Of a DNA stretch of 64,000 bases, positions 55,631-64,000 are shown piece by piece. Origin of the DNA: Planctomycetota bacterium (GTDB taxonomy: Bacteria > Planctomycetota > UBA1135 > GCA-002686595); NCBI GenBank assembly GCA_016714045.1, contig JADJNY010000002.1, forward strand, positions 806,001-870,000, read 5' to 3'. Below the pieces are notes generated by a model, which did no database searches, had not been told where the DNA came from, and saw nothing but the letters and a program-made list of their open reading frames with translations. A program made the translations under genes and the position numbers. Numbering within the stretch: position 1 is the stretch's first letter; every line of letters begins with the position of its first letter.

Positions 55631-58228
55631 TCAGCGCTGCTTCTGCCAGCGCTCGACCCACGCGCGTCGCTCGGCGAGCGGCGCCGCCGGATCGACGTCG
55701 ATCTCCGCGCCGTGGCGTTCGCGCAGCGCGGTCGCCGCGGTCTTCGGCGCGGTCGGGTCCGTGGAGAGGAGCAGCGAGACGAGCTCCGGCTCCGCCGTCT
55801 CGTCGCCGAGGTGCAAGCGCGCCTTGAGCGCCTGCGCGACGAGATCGTCCGGCGTGCCCGCGTTCGCCGGGATGCGGCCCTGCGAGGCGAGCGACATGAG
55901 GCGCTGCTGGTAGCGGCGCAGCGCGGGCACCGCGTCGCGGTCGCCGATGCGCTCGAGCGCGTAGCACGCCCACGCCGACACGGACACGACCGGGTCGCGC
56001 AGCGTCGCGATCAGCGCGGGCACCGCGTCGGGGTGGCGGATCTCGGCGAGGACGCCGCAGATCTTCGCGCGCTTCTCCGAGAAGCCCGCGGGGTACTTGA
56101 GTCCGAGCAGCGTGAGCGCCGGCACGGCCTTCTCGCCGAGCTCGACGAGCCGCGCACGCGCCACGTCGTCGTCCACCGGTGCGGCCGAACCGTCGGAGCC
56201 GCCGAACGCGTCGACGAGCCGGCGCGCCTCGCTGTTGATCTTCCACGGCACGCTCGGCACGGGGCGCAGCGCGGACACGCCGCCGTCCTTCGACCACCAA
56301 CCCGACAGGCGCGCGATCGCGGCGAGGCGTTCGTCGCGCGGCGCGAGGGGCTCGTACCCGAGGTGCTTGCCCGTGACGTTGAAGAACGCCTCGAAGAAGC
56401 TCTCGCGGACGAGGTCGTCGTCGTGGTCGAGCCCCGCGAGCAGCACGAGAACGCCCGACGGATCGCCGAGGCGTGCGAGCGACTCGGCGAGGTCGCGCTT
56501 CGTCTCGTCCCAGTACGCGCGGCGCAGCGCCTTCGCGACCGCCGGCGCCGCGGACTTCACGCCGAGGTGCGCGAGCGCGCGCGCCGCGGCCCGCGTGACG
56601 TCGGGATCGCCGTCGCCGAGCAGGTGCTCGAGGTCGTGCTCGAGCTCCTCCAAGTGCAGGGCGCCCACCGCCAGCGCCGCGACGGAACGGTCGAGCGCGT
56701 TGGGCCGGCCGAGCGCCGTCTTCAAGTGCGCGAGCACCTTCGCGCGGTCCGTCTTCCAACCCATGCGGCCGGGCAGCTCGTACGCGTGGAGGCGCACGTA
56801 GAGCTCCGGATGCGCCATCGCGTCCGCGACCGCGGGCCCCGCGGGATCGCCGATGCCCTCGAGCACGGCCATCGCCTGGTTCCACGTCTTGTTGTCCCAC
56901 GAGCCCAGCGCCGTGATCAGCGCGGGCACGGCCTTGACGCCGAGCTCCTTCAGCCGCTTGCGCGCCTCGAGGTTCGCCTGCAGCACGGGGAACTGGAAGA
57001 GCTGCACGAGCGCGTCGATGTCCGCTTGCGTGTCGCCCTTCGGTACGTCGACCTCGACCTTGTCGATCTTCGGTCGCGCGTAGTCGACCAGGTTCGCGAC
57101 GCCCGCCGTCTCGGGCGCGATGCCGTCGGGCGTCACGATCCGCACGTCGGGGGCGCTCTCGACGGGCTTCGTCGACGGCGTGAGGCCGCTGAAGGGGAGC
57201 TCGCGCATCTCGAGCAGGCGCGCGAGCTCGGGGTGGTGGTCCTCGATCGGGAAGTAGTGCTTGTAGTGGAGCTCGCACGTGACGCTGCCGTCCGCGACGC
57301 CGATCGGGACGCGGTGCGTGCGCGTCTCGCCCGACGGGATCTGAGTGTTGACGGGCAACGTCAGACCGTAGGGACGCTTGTACGGGTCGCGGAAGACCAT
57401 GCGCGAGCGCGCGATCTCCTTGCCTTCGCCGTCCCGCACGACGACGACCGACTCGAGCGAGCGCTGCTTGAGCTCGGTGGGGAAGTTGTGGCCCGCGCCC
57501 TTGTTCGTGATCGCGACGACGACCTCGTTCCCCTCGACCTTCGCCTGGTAGTCGTAGGCCCGCGCGACTTGCGTCACGCTGCGCGCGCCCGGGAACACGT
57601 GGCTGCGCACCGCGCGCGGCTTCTCGCCGACGGCGACGGGGCGTTCGACGAGCGCCATGTGGCAGTCGATGCACTCGTTGCCCGCGGCCTTGCCCTTGGG
57701 CGCGAGCTCCCACTGGTACGGCGTGCCGTGGTTTCTGTGGCACGACGCGCACGCTTCGACGCTGCCGACGCGCGGATCGAAGGCCGTCTTGCAGTCCGCG
57801 CCGCCCTGGAAGCCGCCGTAGTCGACCTCGGGCCGCCAGTGGCAGGTCATGCACGTGTTGCCTTCCTCGAGGTCGTGGTGGCGGCGGATCGGGTTCATCC
57901 CGATGCCGCTCTCGAAGATCGGGCGCGGCGTGTGACAGATGATGCAGTCGGCCTGGCTGAAGCGTCCGGTGCCGAGGCGCACCTCCTCGTCGGTGAACGC
58001 GCGGCCGTGCGTGTTCATCTCGTGCTCCGCGTAGATGTCGGGGTGGCACGACGCGCAGTAGGAGCTCCTCATGACCTCCTGGGCGTGCAGCCAGCGCTCC
58101 GGCGCGGCGTCGGCGGAGGCGAGCGACGCATGCGCGGGGCCTTCGGGCCCGGAGGCACAGGCTTCGATCCAACCGAGGAGGGCGAGGGACGCCAGGGCGG
58201 CGAGGGCGAGGGCGCGGCGAGGGGTCAT
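55631..58228 (-). CDS. Pentahaem cytochrome with C-terminal HEAT repeats, lipoprotein
   Basis: This 865-aa protein has a lipobox (IEAC, C24). Five CxxCH haem sites occupy the first ~190 residues: C58-ASCH, C95-IICH, C126-MTCH, C160-ASCH and C186-IDCH. Further His (RRHH at ~116) may be ligands. A beta-rich region follows (residues ~210-340), then a long helical-repeat domain (HEAT/armadillo) with units like VPALITALGSWDNKTWNQAMAVLEGIGDP. It resembles the cytochrome c554/NrfA-like families with HEAT repeats. Electron acceptor and partner are unknown. Confidence 0.88.
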   Translation of the reverse strand: MTPRRALALAALASLALLGWIEACASGPEGPAHASLASADAAPERWLHAQEVMRSSYCASCHPDIYAEHEMNTHGRAFTDEEVRLGTGRFSQADCIICHTPRPIFESGIGMNPIRRHHDLEEGNTCMTCHWRPEVDYGGFQGGADCKTAFDPRVGSVEACASCHRNHGTPYQWELAPKGKAAGNECIDCHMALVERPVAVGEKPRAVRSHVFPGARSVTQVARAYDYQAKVEGNEVVVAITNKGAGHNFPTELKQRSLESVVVVRDGEGKEIARSRMVFRDPYKRPYGLTLPVNTQIPSGETRTHRVPIGVADGSVTCELHYKHYFPIEDHHPELARLLEMRELPFSGLTPSTKPVESAPDVRIVTPDGIAPETAGVANLVDYARPKIDKVEVDVPKGDTQADIDALVQLFQFPVLQANLEARKRLKELGVKAVPALITALGSWDNKTWNQAMAVLEGIGDPAGPAVADAMAHPELYVRLHAYELPGRMGWKTDRAKVLAHLKTALGRPNALDRSVAALAVGALHLEELEHDLEHLLGDGDPDVTRAAARALAHLGVKSAAPAVAKALRRAYWDETKRDLAESLARLGDPSGVLVLLAGLDHDDDLVRESFFEAFFNVTGKHLGYEPLAPRDERLAAIARLSGWWSKDGGVSALRPVPSVPWKINSEARRLVDAFGGSDGSAAPVDDDVARARLVELGEKAVPALTLLGLKYPAGFSEKRAKICGVLAEIRHPDAVPALIATLRDPVVSVSAWACYALERIGDRDAVPALRRYQQRLMSLASQGRIPANAGTPDDLVAQALKARLHLGDETAEPELVSLLLSTDPTAPKTAATALRERHGAEIDVDPAAPLAERRAWVERWQKQR

Positions 58229-58462
58229 CGAGGATCCAGGAGGGGGGTGCGTGCGAAGCGCGTTGTAGCAGGCCGGACGCGCTGGGTCACACCTCGCCGC
58301 GAGCGGCGCGCGACTGGAGAACGCGTGGAGGAACCGCGTGCGCGGGCCATGGAGGGGAATCGTGCGGCGCCGACGCGCGGGCGCTCGACCGCGACGAAGA
58401 GGAGGCTCGCGGCCAACGACCGGGTAGCATGCCCGTACCCTCGAGGCCCAGCAGGTCCCCGC

Positions 58463-60109
58463 ATGCCGTTTTCGCCGTTCGTCGCGCTCTGCGCGCTCTT
58501 CGTCGCGTCCCCGTCGTCCGCGCCTTCGTCCACCGGGGCGCAGGCGGCGTCGCCCGCCTCCGTGCAGGCTCCCGTCCAGCCGCCGACGGCCCGGCCGGAG
58601 CCCGGCGTCGGTCCGACCGGCGCGCCGCTCACGACGCGCGAGCTCAAGGACCTGGAGAAGCTCGCCGCGCGGCCGAAGCCGAACGACTTCGAGCTCGCCG
58701 TCGAGGCCGCGCGCACGCGGCTCGCCGCGGCGCAGGCGGACCAGAAGCCTGCGCTCGCCGCGGGCAACCTCGCCGCGCTGCTTCCGGCCCTGAAGGCCGC
58801 GGTCCCGTCGAGCGGCACGAACGCGGCGGAGGCGCTCGCGCTCGGCAACGCGCTCTTCGTGCTCGACCCCGCGGAGGCGCGCACGGCGCACGCCAAGGCG
58901 TACGAGCTCGCGCCGAAGGAGCGCAGCGTGCTCGCCGCGTGGGGGCGCGAGCTCCACCGCGAAGGGCGGCTCGCGGAGGCCGCGCACGCGTACCAGGCGG
59001 CGATCGACGGTGGGCACGTCGACGCGCTCGTGCTGAACGGGCTGCGCGCGGCGTGCTTGCTGCGCGCGGGCGAGCTCGACGCCGCGATCGCCGCGTGGGA
59101 GGCGTGCAGCGCGTTCCAGTCGCGCACGGACCTCGAGATCGCGCTGCGCGAGGTCCACCAGCACGGCGACAAGGACCTCCAGCGCATCCGGCTCCTCGCA
59201 CGCGTGCACGCCGGCGACCTCGACGCGCTGGAGCCGCTCATCGTGCTCGACCTCGCGTGGACGAACGACGACAAGGACTACCCGCTCTCGAACAAGGAGC
59301 ACGTCGCGCGCGACCTCGCGCTCGCCGCGGAGAAGCTCGGCAAGGAATCGCGGCGCTACGTCGAGCTCGAGTTCCTCGCGAACGGCCGCATGGGCATGGA
59401 GCCGCGCCCGAAGGACGCGCCGCCGCAGCCCGAGGTGCCGCTCGGACGCGGCGAGGGCACGGGCTTCGGCGCCGCGCGCCCGCCCTCGGCCGTGGAGAAG
59501 GGCGGGCGCAAGCTCGGCTTCATGGGCTGGGGCAAGGACAAGAAGAACTTCCCCGTGTCGTCGGTGCTCGCGCCGGCGATCTACCGCATGCTCTTCCTCG
59601 ACGGCGACATCGTGTCGACCGAGTGGGTCGGCTGGTTCGACGGCGAGCTGCGCAAGCGCGCGACCTCGGAGAAGGGCGACCTCGACGCGGCGCTGCTCCT
59701 CCTTGACCTGTACGAGGAATCGATCGTCCGCAAGTTCGACGGATGGGACAAGCTGCCCGACAAGCTCGTCGAATGGCAGGGCTACGTGTGGGGTCGCTAC
59801 AAGGACCCGCGCGTCGCGCAGCGCAACCTGGCGTGGCGCGCGAAGGAGCTGCAGGCCGGCGATTCCGTGCTCGACGAGGCGGTGCGGCTGTTCCCCGACG
59901 ACGTGAAGATCGTGAACCGCGCGATCGACGTCGCGCGCAAGGCGGGCAAGGTGCCGGAGTCGCTGTTCGTCGCGAGTGCGCGCGCGGCGATCGCTTCCGA
60001 GAACGTGCTCGAGGCGAACCGCGCGATGAGCGAACTCCGGGCGCTGCGCGCGAAGAAGAGCGAAACCGACGCCGAGAACGCGCAGCCGGGCGGACCGGCG
60101 CCCAAGTGA
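58463..60109 (+). CDS. Exported TPR-repeat protein
   Basis: This 548-aa protein has a short signal peptide (residues ~1-19), an Ala/Pro/Gln-rich linker, and then several TPR-like helical repeats (residues ~115-240, e.g. AAWGRELHREGRLAEAAHAYQAAID). A central region with DLAWTNDDKDYPL and a C-terminal repeat part follow. Role unknown; probably a scaffold in the periplasm. It ends with a 4-nt GTGA overlap with the next gene. Two TAnnnT boxes lie at 58425-58441. Confidence 0.7.
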   Translation: MPFSPFVALCALFVASPSSAPSSTGAQAASPASVQAPVQPPTARPEPGVGPTGAPLTTRELKDLEKLAARPKPNDFELAVEAARTRLAAAQADQKPALAAGNLAALLPALKAAVPSSGTNAAEALALGNALFVLDPAEARTAHAKAYELAPKERSVLAAWGRELHREGRLAEAAHAYQAAIDGGHVDALVLNGLRAACLLRAGELDAAIAAWEACSAFQSRTDLEIALREVHQHGDKDLQRIRLLARVHAGDLDALEPLIVLDLAWTNDDKDYPLSNKEHVARDLALAAEKLGKESRRYVELEFLANGRMGMEPRPKDAPPQPEVPLGRGEGTGFGAARPPSAVEKGGRKLGFMGWGKDKKNFPVSSVLAPAIYRMLFLDGDIVSTEWVGWFDGELRKRATSEKGDLDAALLLLDLYEESIVRKFDGWDKLPDKLVEWQGYVWGRYKDPRVAQRNLAWRAKELQAGDSVLDEAVRLFPDDVKIVNRAIDVARKAGKVPESLFVASARAAIASENVLEANRAMSELRALRAKKSETDAENAQPGGPAPK

Positions 60110-61041
60110 GCGGTCGGAAGGGCGCGCGGCGGCGCGCGACGACTGCGGCGGAGCCGGCGCGCGCACGCAGGCTCTCGACGGGCGGACGCGTGGCGGCAAC
60201 GCGCGCGTCGGAGAGCGACGAGTGGGACGCTGCTCCCGCGCCGCGCCGCAAGGGCGCGCGGCGGCGGAGCGAGATCCCGCGCGACGTCCTCGCCGCGATG
60301 AACCGGGGCGAACTCGAGACCGTCACGCTCGTCGAGTGGCTCGCCGTCGATCTCGCGACCCTCGTCGCCCACGTGGCGCCCGAGTCCGGGTTCGACGCGG
60401 CGGCGACGCGGCGGCTCGTCGCGCGCGCGACGGAGCTCGCCGAGGAGGGCGTGATGGAGCGCGTGCGCGGGCTCGGCGCGGCCGTGCGCGCGGAGCTCCC
60501 GCGCGGCAAGCCGGGCGAGCGTGTGTACGAGCGCCTCGCCACGCACCGATCGGACGTCGCGCGCGAGCTCGCGGCGTACTCGGTGCGCGCCGAGGAGCTC
60601 GCGCTCGACGAGCGCCTCGCGCGCATGCGCCGTTTCGCGGCGGATTCGCACATGGCGGTGCGCGAGTGCGCGTGGGAGGCGCTCCGGCCGCACCTCGTGA
60701 AGGAGCTCGACCGCGCGCTCGCGCTGCTCCAACCGTGGACCGTCGACGCCGACCCGAACGTGCGCCGTTGCGCGATCGAGGCGACGCGGCCGCGCGGCGT
60801 CTGGACCGCGCACTGCGAACCGCTGAAGGAGCGGCCGGAGCGCGCGGAGCCCTTGCTCGAGCCCGTGCGGTCGGACGCGAGCGACTACGTGCGGCGCTCC
60901 GTCGCGAACTGGGTCAACGACGCGAGCAAGTCACGCCCGGATTGGGCGCGCGCGCTCTGCGCCCGGTGGACGCGCGAGTCGCGGACGCAAGAGACGCAGT
61001 GGACCGTGCGGCACGCGCTGCGGACGCTGCGCAAGAGCTGA
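60106..61041 (+). CDS. DNA-alkylation-repair (AlkC/AlkD) HEAT-like protein
   Basis: This 311-aa protein has a basic disordered N-terminus (~50 residues). A HEAT-like alpha-solenoid of the AlkC/AlkD family follows. Family blocks include FAADSHMAVRECAWEALRPHL, DADPNVRRCAIEATRPRGVW and DASDYVRRSVANWVNDASKSRPDWARALC. AlkC/AlkD enzymes remove 3- and 7-alkyl purines without base flipping. The catalytic acid is not obvious to me, so some members without activity are possible. The GTG start overlaps the TPR gene by 4 nt. Confidence 0.75.
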   Translation: MSGRKGARRRATTAAEPARARRLSTGGRVAATRASESDEWDAAPAPRRKGARRRSEIPRDVLAAMNRGELETVTLVEWLAVDLATLVAHVAPESGFDAAATRRLVARATELAEEGVMERVRGLGAAVRAELPRGKPGERVYERLATHRSDVARELAAYSVRAEELALDERLARMRRFAADSHMAVRECAWEALRPHLVKELDRALALLQPWTVDADPNVRRCAIEATRPRGVWTAHCEPLKERPERAEPLLEPVRSDASDYVRRSVANWVNDASKSRPDWARALCARWTRESRTQETQWTVRHALRTLRKS

Positions 61042-61093
61042 TCGGACGCGGCGTCACGACCGGGCTCCGTTGGGCCGCCGCGCCCGGGAGCGC

Positions 61094-61099
61094 TACCCT
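61094..61099 (+). promoter_or_regulatory. -10-like TACCCT box for the SDR gene
   Basis: GCTACCCTGGCGCC lies directly in front of the ATG at 61106. The start site would be at the ATG itself, giving a leaderless message. Confidence 0.45.
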
Positions 61100-61105
61100 G
61101 GCGCC

Positions 61106-61954
61106 ATGGACCTCCAGCTCACCGACAACGTGGTCTTCCTCACCGGCGCGTCGGGCGGCATCGGGCGCGCGCTCGCGCTCGAGTTCGCGGCCGAGGGAGC
61201 GAAGCTCGCGCTCGTCGGCGGCACGAAGCACGCGGAGATGGAGGCGTGGCTCGCGGCGCAGCCGTGGCGCGAGCGCGCGCTCGCGCTCCACGCGGACACG
61301 ACCTCGACCCTGGAGGTCGACGTCGCGATGGAGAAGGCGCGCGAGCACTTCGGCCGCGTCGACGTGTGCATCGCGAACGCGGGGCGCTGGACGCCCGAGG
61401 CGAAGCTCCTGCACCGCGCCGACGAGCAGCGCATCCGCGCGAACCTCGAGGTGAACCTGTTCGGCTCGATCTGGACCGCGCGCGCGTTCTTCGACGCCTT
61501 GTCGCGCAGCTCGCCGCGGCGCGACGGGCGCGGCGCGTGCCTCTTGTTCATCGGCTCGACGGCGGGGCGCTTCGGCGAGAAGGGGCACGCCGAGTACGCA
61601 GCCGGGAAAGCGGCGCTGCACGGCCTCGTGCGCACGCTGAAGAACGAGATCGTCGAGCTCGACCCGTGGGGGCGCGTGAACCTGATCGAGCCCGGGTGGA
61701 CGGTCACGCACATGGCGCGGCCCGCGCTGCAGGAGCCGGGGACGATCGCGCGCGTCGTGCGCACGATGCCGCTGCGTCAGCTCGCGCGCGCGAAGGACAT
61801 CGCGCGCACGGCGGTCTTCCTGGCGTCGCCCGCGGCGTCGCGCCACGTCACCGGCGAGACGATCACGGTCGCGGGCGGCATGGAAGGGCGCACGTTGTGG
61901 GAGGCCGACGACATCGACGAGGACCGCGTGCGGCGGCGGCTCGAGCAGGAGTGA
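61106..61954 (+). CDS. Short-chain dehydrogenase/reductase (classical SDR)
   Basis: This 282-aa protein has the Rossmann nucleotide-binding motif TGASGGIG (about residues 14-21), NAG (about residue 92), catalytic Ser in FIGSTAG and YAAGK (Tyr-x3-Lys). It ends with the usual GETITVAGGM segment. Cofactor and substrate cannot be told from sequence. The ATG at 61106 immediately follows the TACCCT box. Confidence 0.93.
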   Translation: MDLQLTDNVVFLTGASGGIGRALALEFAAEGAKLALVGGTKHAEMEAWLAAQPWRERALALHADTTSTLEVDVAMEKAREHFGRVDVCIANAGRWTPEAKLLHRADEQRIRANLEVNLFGSIWTARAFFDALSRSSPRRDGRGACLLFIGSTAGRFGEKGHAEYAAGKAALHGLVRTLKNEIVELDPWGRVNLIEPGWTVTHMARPALQEPGTIARVVRTMPLRQLARAKDIARTAVFLASPAASRHVTGETITVAGGMEGRTLWEADDIDEDRVRRRLEQE

Positions 61955-62066
61955 GGCGCGGAGCGAGCGCGCGGCGTCGGACTCCACAGTCCTCGGGGTT
62001 GCATCCCGCGGCCCGATCTGCGATCCCTGCGCGCATGGAAACGACGTGCTTGAGCGGGAGGTCGGC

Positions 62067-62939
62067 GTGAGAGTGCTCGTCACCGGCGCGAGCGGCCTCG
62101 TCGGCGGCGCGCTCGTGCCCGCGTTGAAGGCCGCGGGGCATTCCGTCGCGACCGTGGGCCGCGGGCGCGGCTCCGACCATTCGTGGAGCGACGCGGACCT
62201 CGCGCGCGGCGTCGCGGCGTCCGACGTGATCGTGCATCTCGCGGGCGCGAACCTCTTCGGGAAGCGCTGGAGCGCGTCGTTCAAGCGCGAGCTCGTCCAG
62301 AGCCGCGTCGAGACGACGACGAAGCTCGCGGAGCTCGTCGCGCGCGCGCCGGAGAAGGCGCTGATCAGCGCGTCCGCGATCGGCTACTACGGCGCGAGCG
62401 ACCACACGCGCATGGCGGAGGGCTACGCGCGCGGCGCGGGGTTCCTGGCGGAGCTGTGCGGCGCGTGGGAGGCCGCGACGCAGCCCGCGGCGAAGGCCGG
62501 CGCGCGCGTCGCGATCGTGCGCATCGGGCTCGTGCTCGGCCGCGAGGGCGGCGTGTTCGCGAAGCTGCGCCCCGTGTTCAAGCTGGGCCTCGGCGGCCGC
62601 GTCGGCTCGGGCGCGCAGTGGATGTCGTGGATCCACGTCGACGACCTCGCGCGCCTGTTCGTGTTCCTCGTCGAGGACGCGAAGGCGCGCGGTGTCTTCA
62701 ATGCGTGCGCGCCGAACCCCGTGCGGCAGATCGAGTTCGCGCGCGCGCTCGCGCATGCGCTCCACCGCCCGGCGTTTTTCCCGGCGCCCGAACCCTTCGT
62801 GCGGCTCGCGCTCGGCGAAGCGGCCGATGCGCTGCTGACGGGCCAGCACGTGTCGCCGGTGCGCGCGCTCGAAGCGGGCTTCACGTTCCGCTTCACGGAC
62901 CTCGCGAAGGCGTTCGAGGACCTGGCGCGGCCGCGCTGA
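62067..62939 (+). CDS. TIGR01777-family NAD-dependent epimerase (YfcH-like)
   Basis: This 290-aa extended-SDR protein has the N-terminal VLVTGASGLVGGALVPAL Rossmann motif. Further family signs are VIVHLAGANLFGKRW and LISASAIGYYGASDHTRMAEG, with GAGFLAELCGAWEAAT and VRIGLVLGREGGVFAKL in place. This matches the YfcH/SDR39U1 family. Function is uncharacterised (probable NAD(P)-binding epimerase). The start is GTG with GGGAGGT upstream. It is close behind the SDR gene in the same direction. Confidence 0.92.
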   Translation: MRVLVTGASGLVGGALVPALKAAGHSVATVGRGRGSDHSWSDADLARGVAASDVIVHLAGANLFGKRWSASFKRELVQSRVETTTKLAELVARAPEKALISASAIGYYGASDHTRMAEGYARGAGFLAELCGAWEAATQPAAKAGARVAIVRIGLVLGREGGVFAKLRPVFKLGLGGRVGSGAQWMSWIHVDDLARLFVFLVEDAKARGVFNACAPNPVRQIEFARALAHALHRPAFFPAPEPFVRLALGEAADALLTGQHVSPVRALEAGFTFRFTDLAKAFEDLARPR

Positions 62940-62950
62940 GCGTCACGCGC

Positions 62951-64000
62951 TCACCAGAACACGGCGTCGACGAACACGAGCGGGCGCGAGCCGCTCGAGA
63001 GCACCGTTCCGTTGGGCGTGAGCGCGAGCGCCTGCACGAATCGGCGCGCGGCCTGCACGCCCTGCGGCAGCTGCGGCACGGTGACGTGCAGCACGACCTG
63101 GCCCGCGCCGTTCGTGATCCCGATCGGGAACCGCCCGCGCGTGTTCTCGACGAGCAGCGGACCGTGGATCGCGGGCACGTCGACGAGCTGCGCGCGCTCG
63201 CCGACGAGCAGGAACACGGCGCTCCCTGGCGGCGCCGAGACGATGAGGTCGAAGCTCGTAACCTCGCGCACGGCGCGGGGCGGACCGAACAGCGAGCAGG
63301 TTCCTGCCGTGTCGGTCTGCACGACGCCCGCGGGGACCGCGACCGCGACGCCGACGCTCCCGTTCGGCGCCGCGCCACACGCGCCGCCCGGGCCACCGAC
63401 TCCCGCCGCGCCGCCTTCGAGGATCGCGCCGCGATCGTGGACGATCGACCCCGCGCCCGCGACGAGGCCGACGCCTCCGTCGCCGCCGCTGGTCGGCGCC
63501 GGGAGGGGAGGACACCCACCGCTCGCGCCCGATCCTCCGGGACCGCCGTGGATGTAGCTCCCGTGCAGCCACAGCTCGCTCGCGCGCAGGCCGATCGCAG
63601 ATCCGCCGCTCGCGCCGGGTTGTCCGCCGCTGCTCGGGTGTCCGAGCGCGCCCTCGACTCGGGATTGCGAGAGCACGAAGCGCGACGAACGCACCGACAG
63701 CGTGGGCTCGGGCGGCGTGGCGGCGCCGTGCAGCCCGTCGACGTTCGCGAACTCGACGTCCGCGCACGCGCGCACCTCGATCGAGTGCGGAGCGAGCGGG
63801 TCGATCGGCAAGAAGGCCGCGTCGACGACGCGCACCGCTCCCGCGCAGTCCTCGAGCGCGAGCCCGCCGCCGCCCGCGGTCGGCGCGAGCGGCGTGATTC
63901 CCTGGACCAGGACGTGCTTCCCGGCCGGGACGTCGCGCACCAGGAGCGCCTGCGCGCGCACCGGCCCCGGTCCGCGCGCCACGAGCGTGAGATCCTTCCC
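62951..64000 (-). CDS. Gly-rich beta-helix-like secreted protein, N-terminus outside the window
   Basis: The frame is open to the right edge (no start required), so only the C-terminal ~349 residues are seen. It contains parallel-beta-helix-type short repeats (VRSSRFVLSQSRVEGALG; LRASELWLHGSYIHGG) followed by Gly/Ala-rich turns (GGPGGSGASGGCPPLPAPTSGGDGG). The C-terminal ~120 residues form a separate beta domain (FDLIVSAPPGSAVFLLVG, QAARRFVQALALTPNG). It is presumably a surface protein, as in planctomycete C-terminal domains. It is convergent with the epimerase. Confidence 0.7.
   Translation of the reverse strand, partial: GKDLTLVARGPGPVRAQALLVRDVPAGKHVLVQGITPLAPTAGGGGLALEDCAGAVRVVDAAFLPIDPLAPHSIEVRACADVEFANVDGLHGAATPPEPTLSVRSSRFVLSQSRVEGALGHPSSGGQPGASGGSAIGLRASELWLHGSYIHGGPGGSGASGGCPPLPAPTSGGDGGVGLVAGAGSIVHDRGAILEGGAAGVGGPGGACGAAPNGSVGVAVAVPAGVVQTDTAGTCSLFGPPRAVREVTSFDLIVSAPPGSAVFLLVGERAQLVDVPAIHGPLLVENTRGRFPIGITNGAGQVVLHVTVPQLPQGVQAARRFVQALALTPNGTVLSSGSRPLVFVDAVFW

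Overview
This is a 64 kb window of very GC-rich (roughly 70 percent by eye) bacterial chromosome. It is densely coded on both strands. I see no tRNA, rRNA, CRISPR array, insertion sequence, integrase or phage gene. The gene mix is heavy in secreted proteins and lipoproteins: beta-propellers, jelly-roll-like and Ig-like surface proteins, dockerin/FG-GAP-type calcium repeats, multihaem cytochromes, a formylglycine sulfatase, ECF sigma factors, FHA and Ser/Thr kinase domains. This suggests a free-living member of Planctomycetota or a related phylum. The assignment is an inference from gene content; no marker gene settles it.

Layout. 1-1.2 kb: end of a TPR/Ser-Thr kinase. 1.6-4.7 kb (minus): DUF255 thioredoxin-like protein, ribosome silencing factor RsfS, DedA membrane protein. 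4.8-8.2 kb (minus): four-gene operon with 4-nt overlaps (lipase-like hydrolase, ABC ATPase, permease, TPR-like protein). 8.2-9.2 kb: FHA membrane protein. 9.2-13.2 kb (minus): VIT-type metal transporter with a MacA/LolCD-like ABC export system. 13.6-20.1 kb: secreted HExxH protein, three GT4 glycosyltransferases and a membrane glycosyltransferase-like protein. 20.1-28.3 kb: paired small lipoproteins, a 1099-aa Ig-like lipoprotein and a 1175-aa beta-propeller dihaem cytochrome. 28.9-41.4 kb: carboxypeptidase-regulatory-like protein, molybdopterin oxidoreductase, FG-GAP protein, transglutaminase, YVTN propeller, MsrB-MsrA lipoprotein, CocE-like peptidase, small lipoprotein, small membrane protein. 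41.5-46.8 kb (minus): three 358-aa secreted paralogues next to a PDZ-hydrolase, with a visible 1.4 kb tandem duplication. 47.1-51.5 kb (minus): sulfatase, two exported VOC-fold proteins, a SigJ-like sigma factor and a YCII protein. 51.6-55.5 kb (plus): ECF sigma, membrane-anchored dockerin, cohesin-like exported protein and a VIT-VWA lipoprotein. 55.6-64 kb: pentahaem-HEAT lipoprotein, TPR protein, AlkC/AlkD-like HEAT protein, SDR, TIGR01777 epimerase and a Gly-rich beta-helix protein running off the end.

The most interesting items are as follows. (i) RsfS has no ATG/GTG/TTG start at its family-typical N-terminus; an ATC codon with an ideal Shine-Dalgarno sits exactly there. (ii) The ECF sigma / dockerin / cohesin-like / VIT-VWA cluster looks like a self-regulated surface-assembly module. 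(iii) A tandem duplication left a hydrolase tail stranded between paralogues. (iv) TAnnnT boxes 7-11 nt before several start codons suggest leaderless mRNAs. (v) Long GC hairpins without U-tracts lie between convergent genes. (vi) Three genes are broken by single-base losses in the same direction, which more likely reflects sequence error than gene decay.
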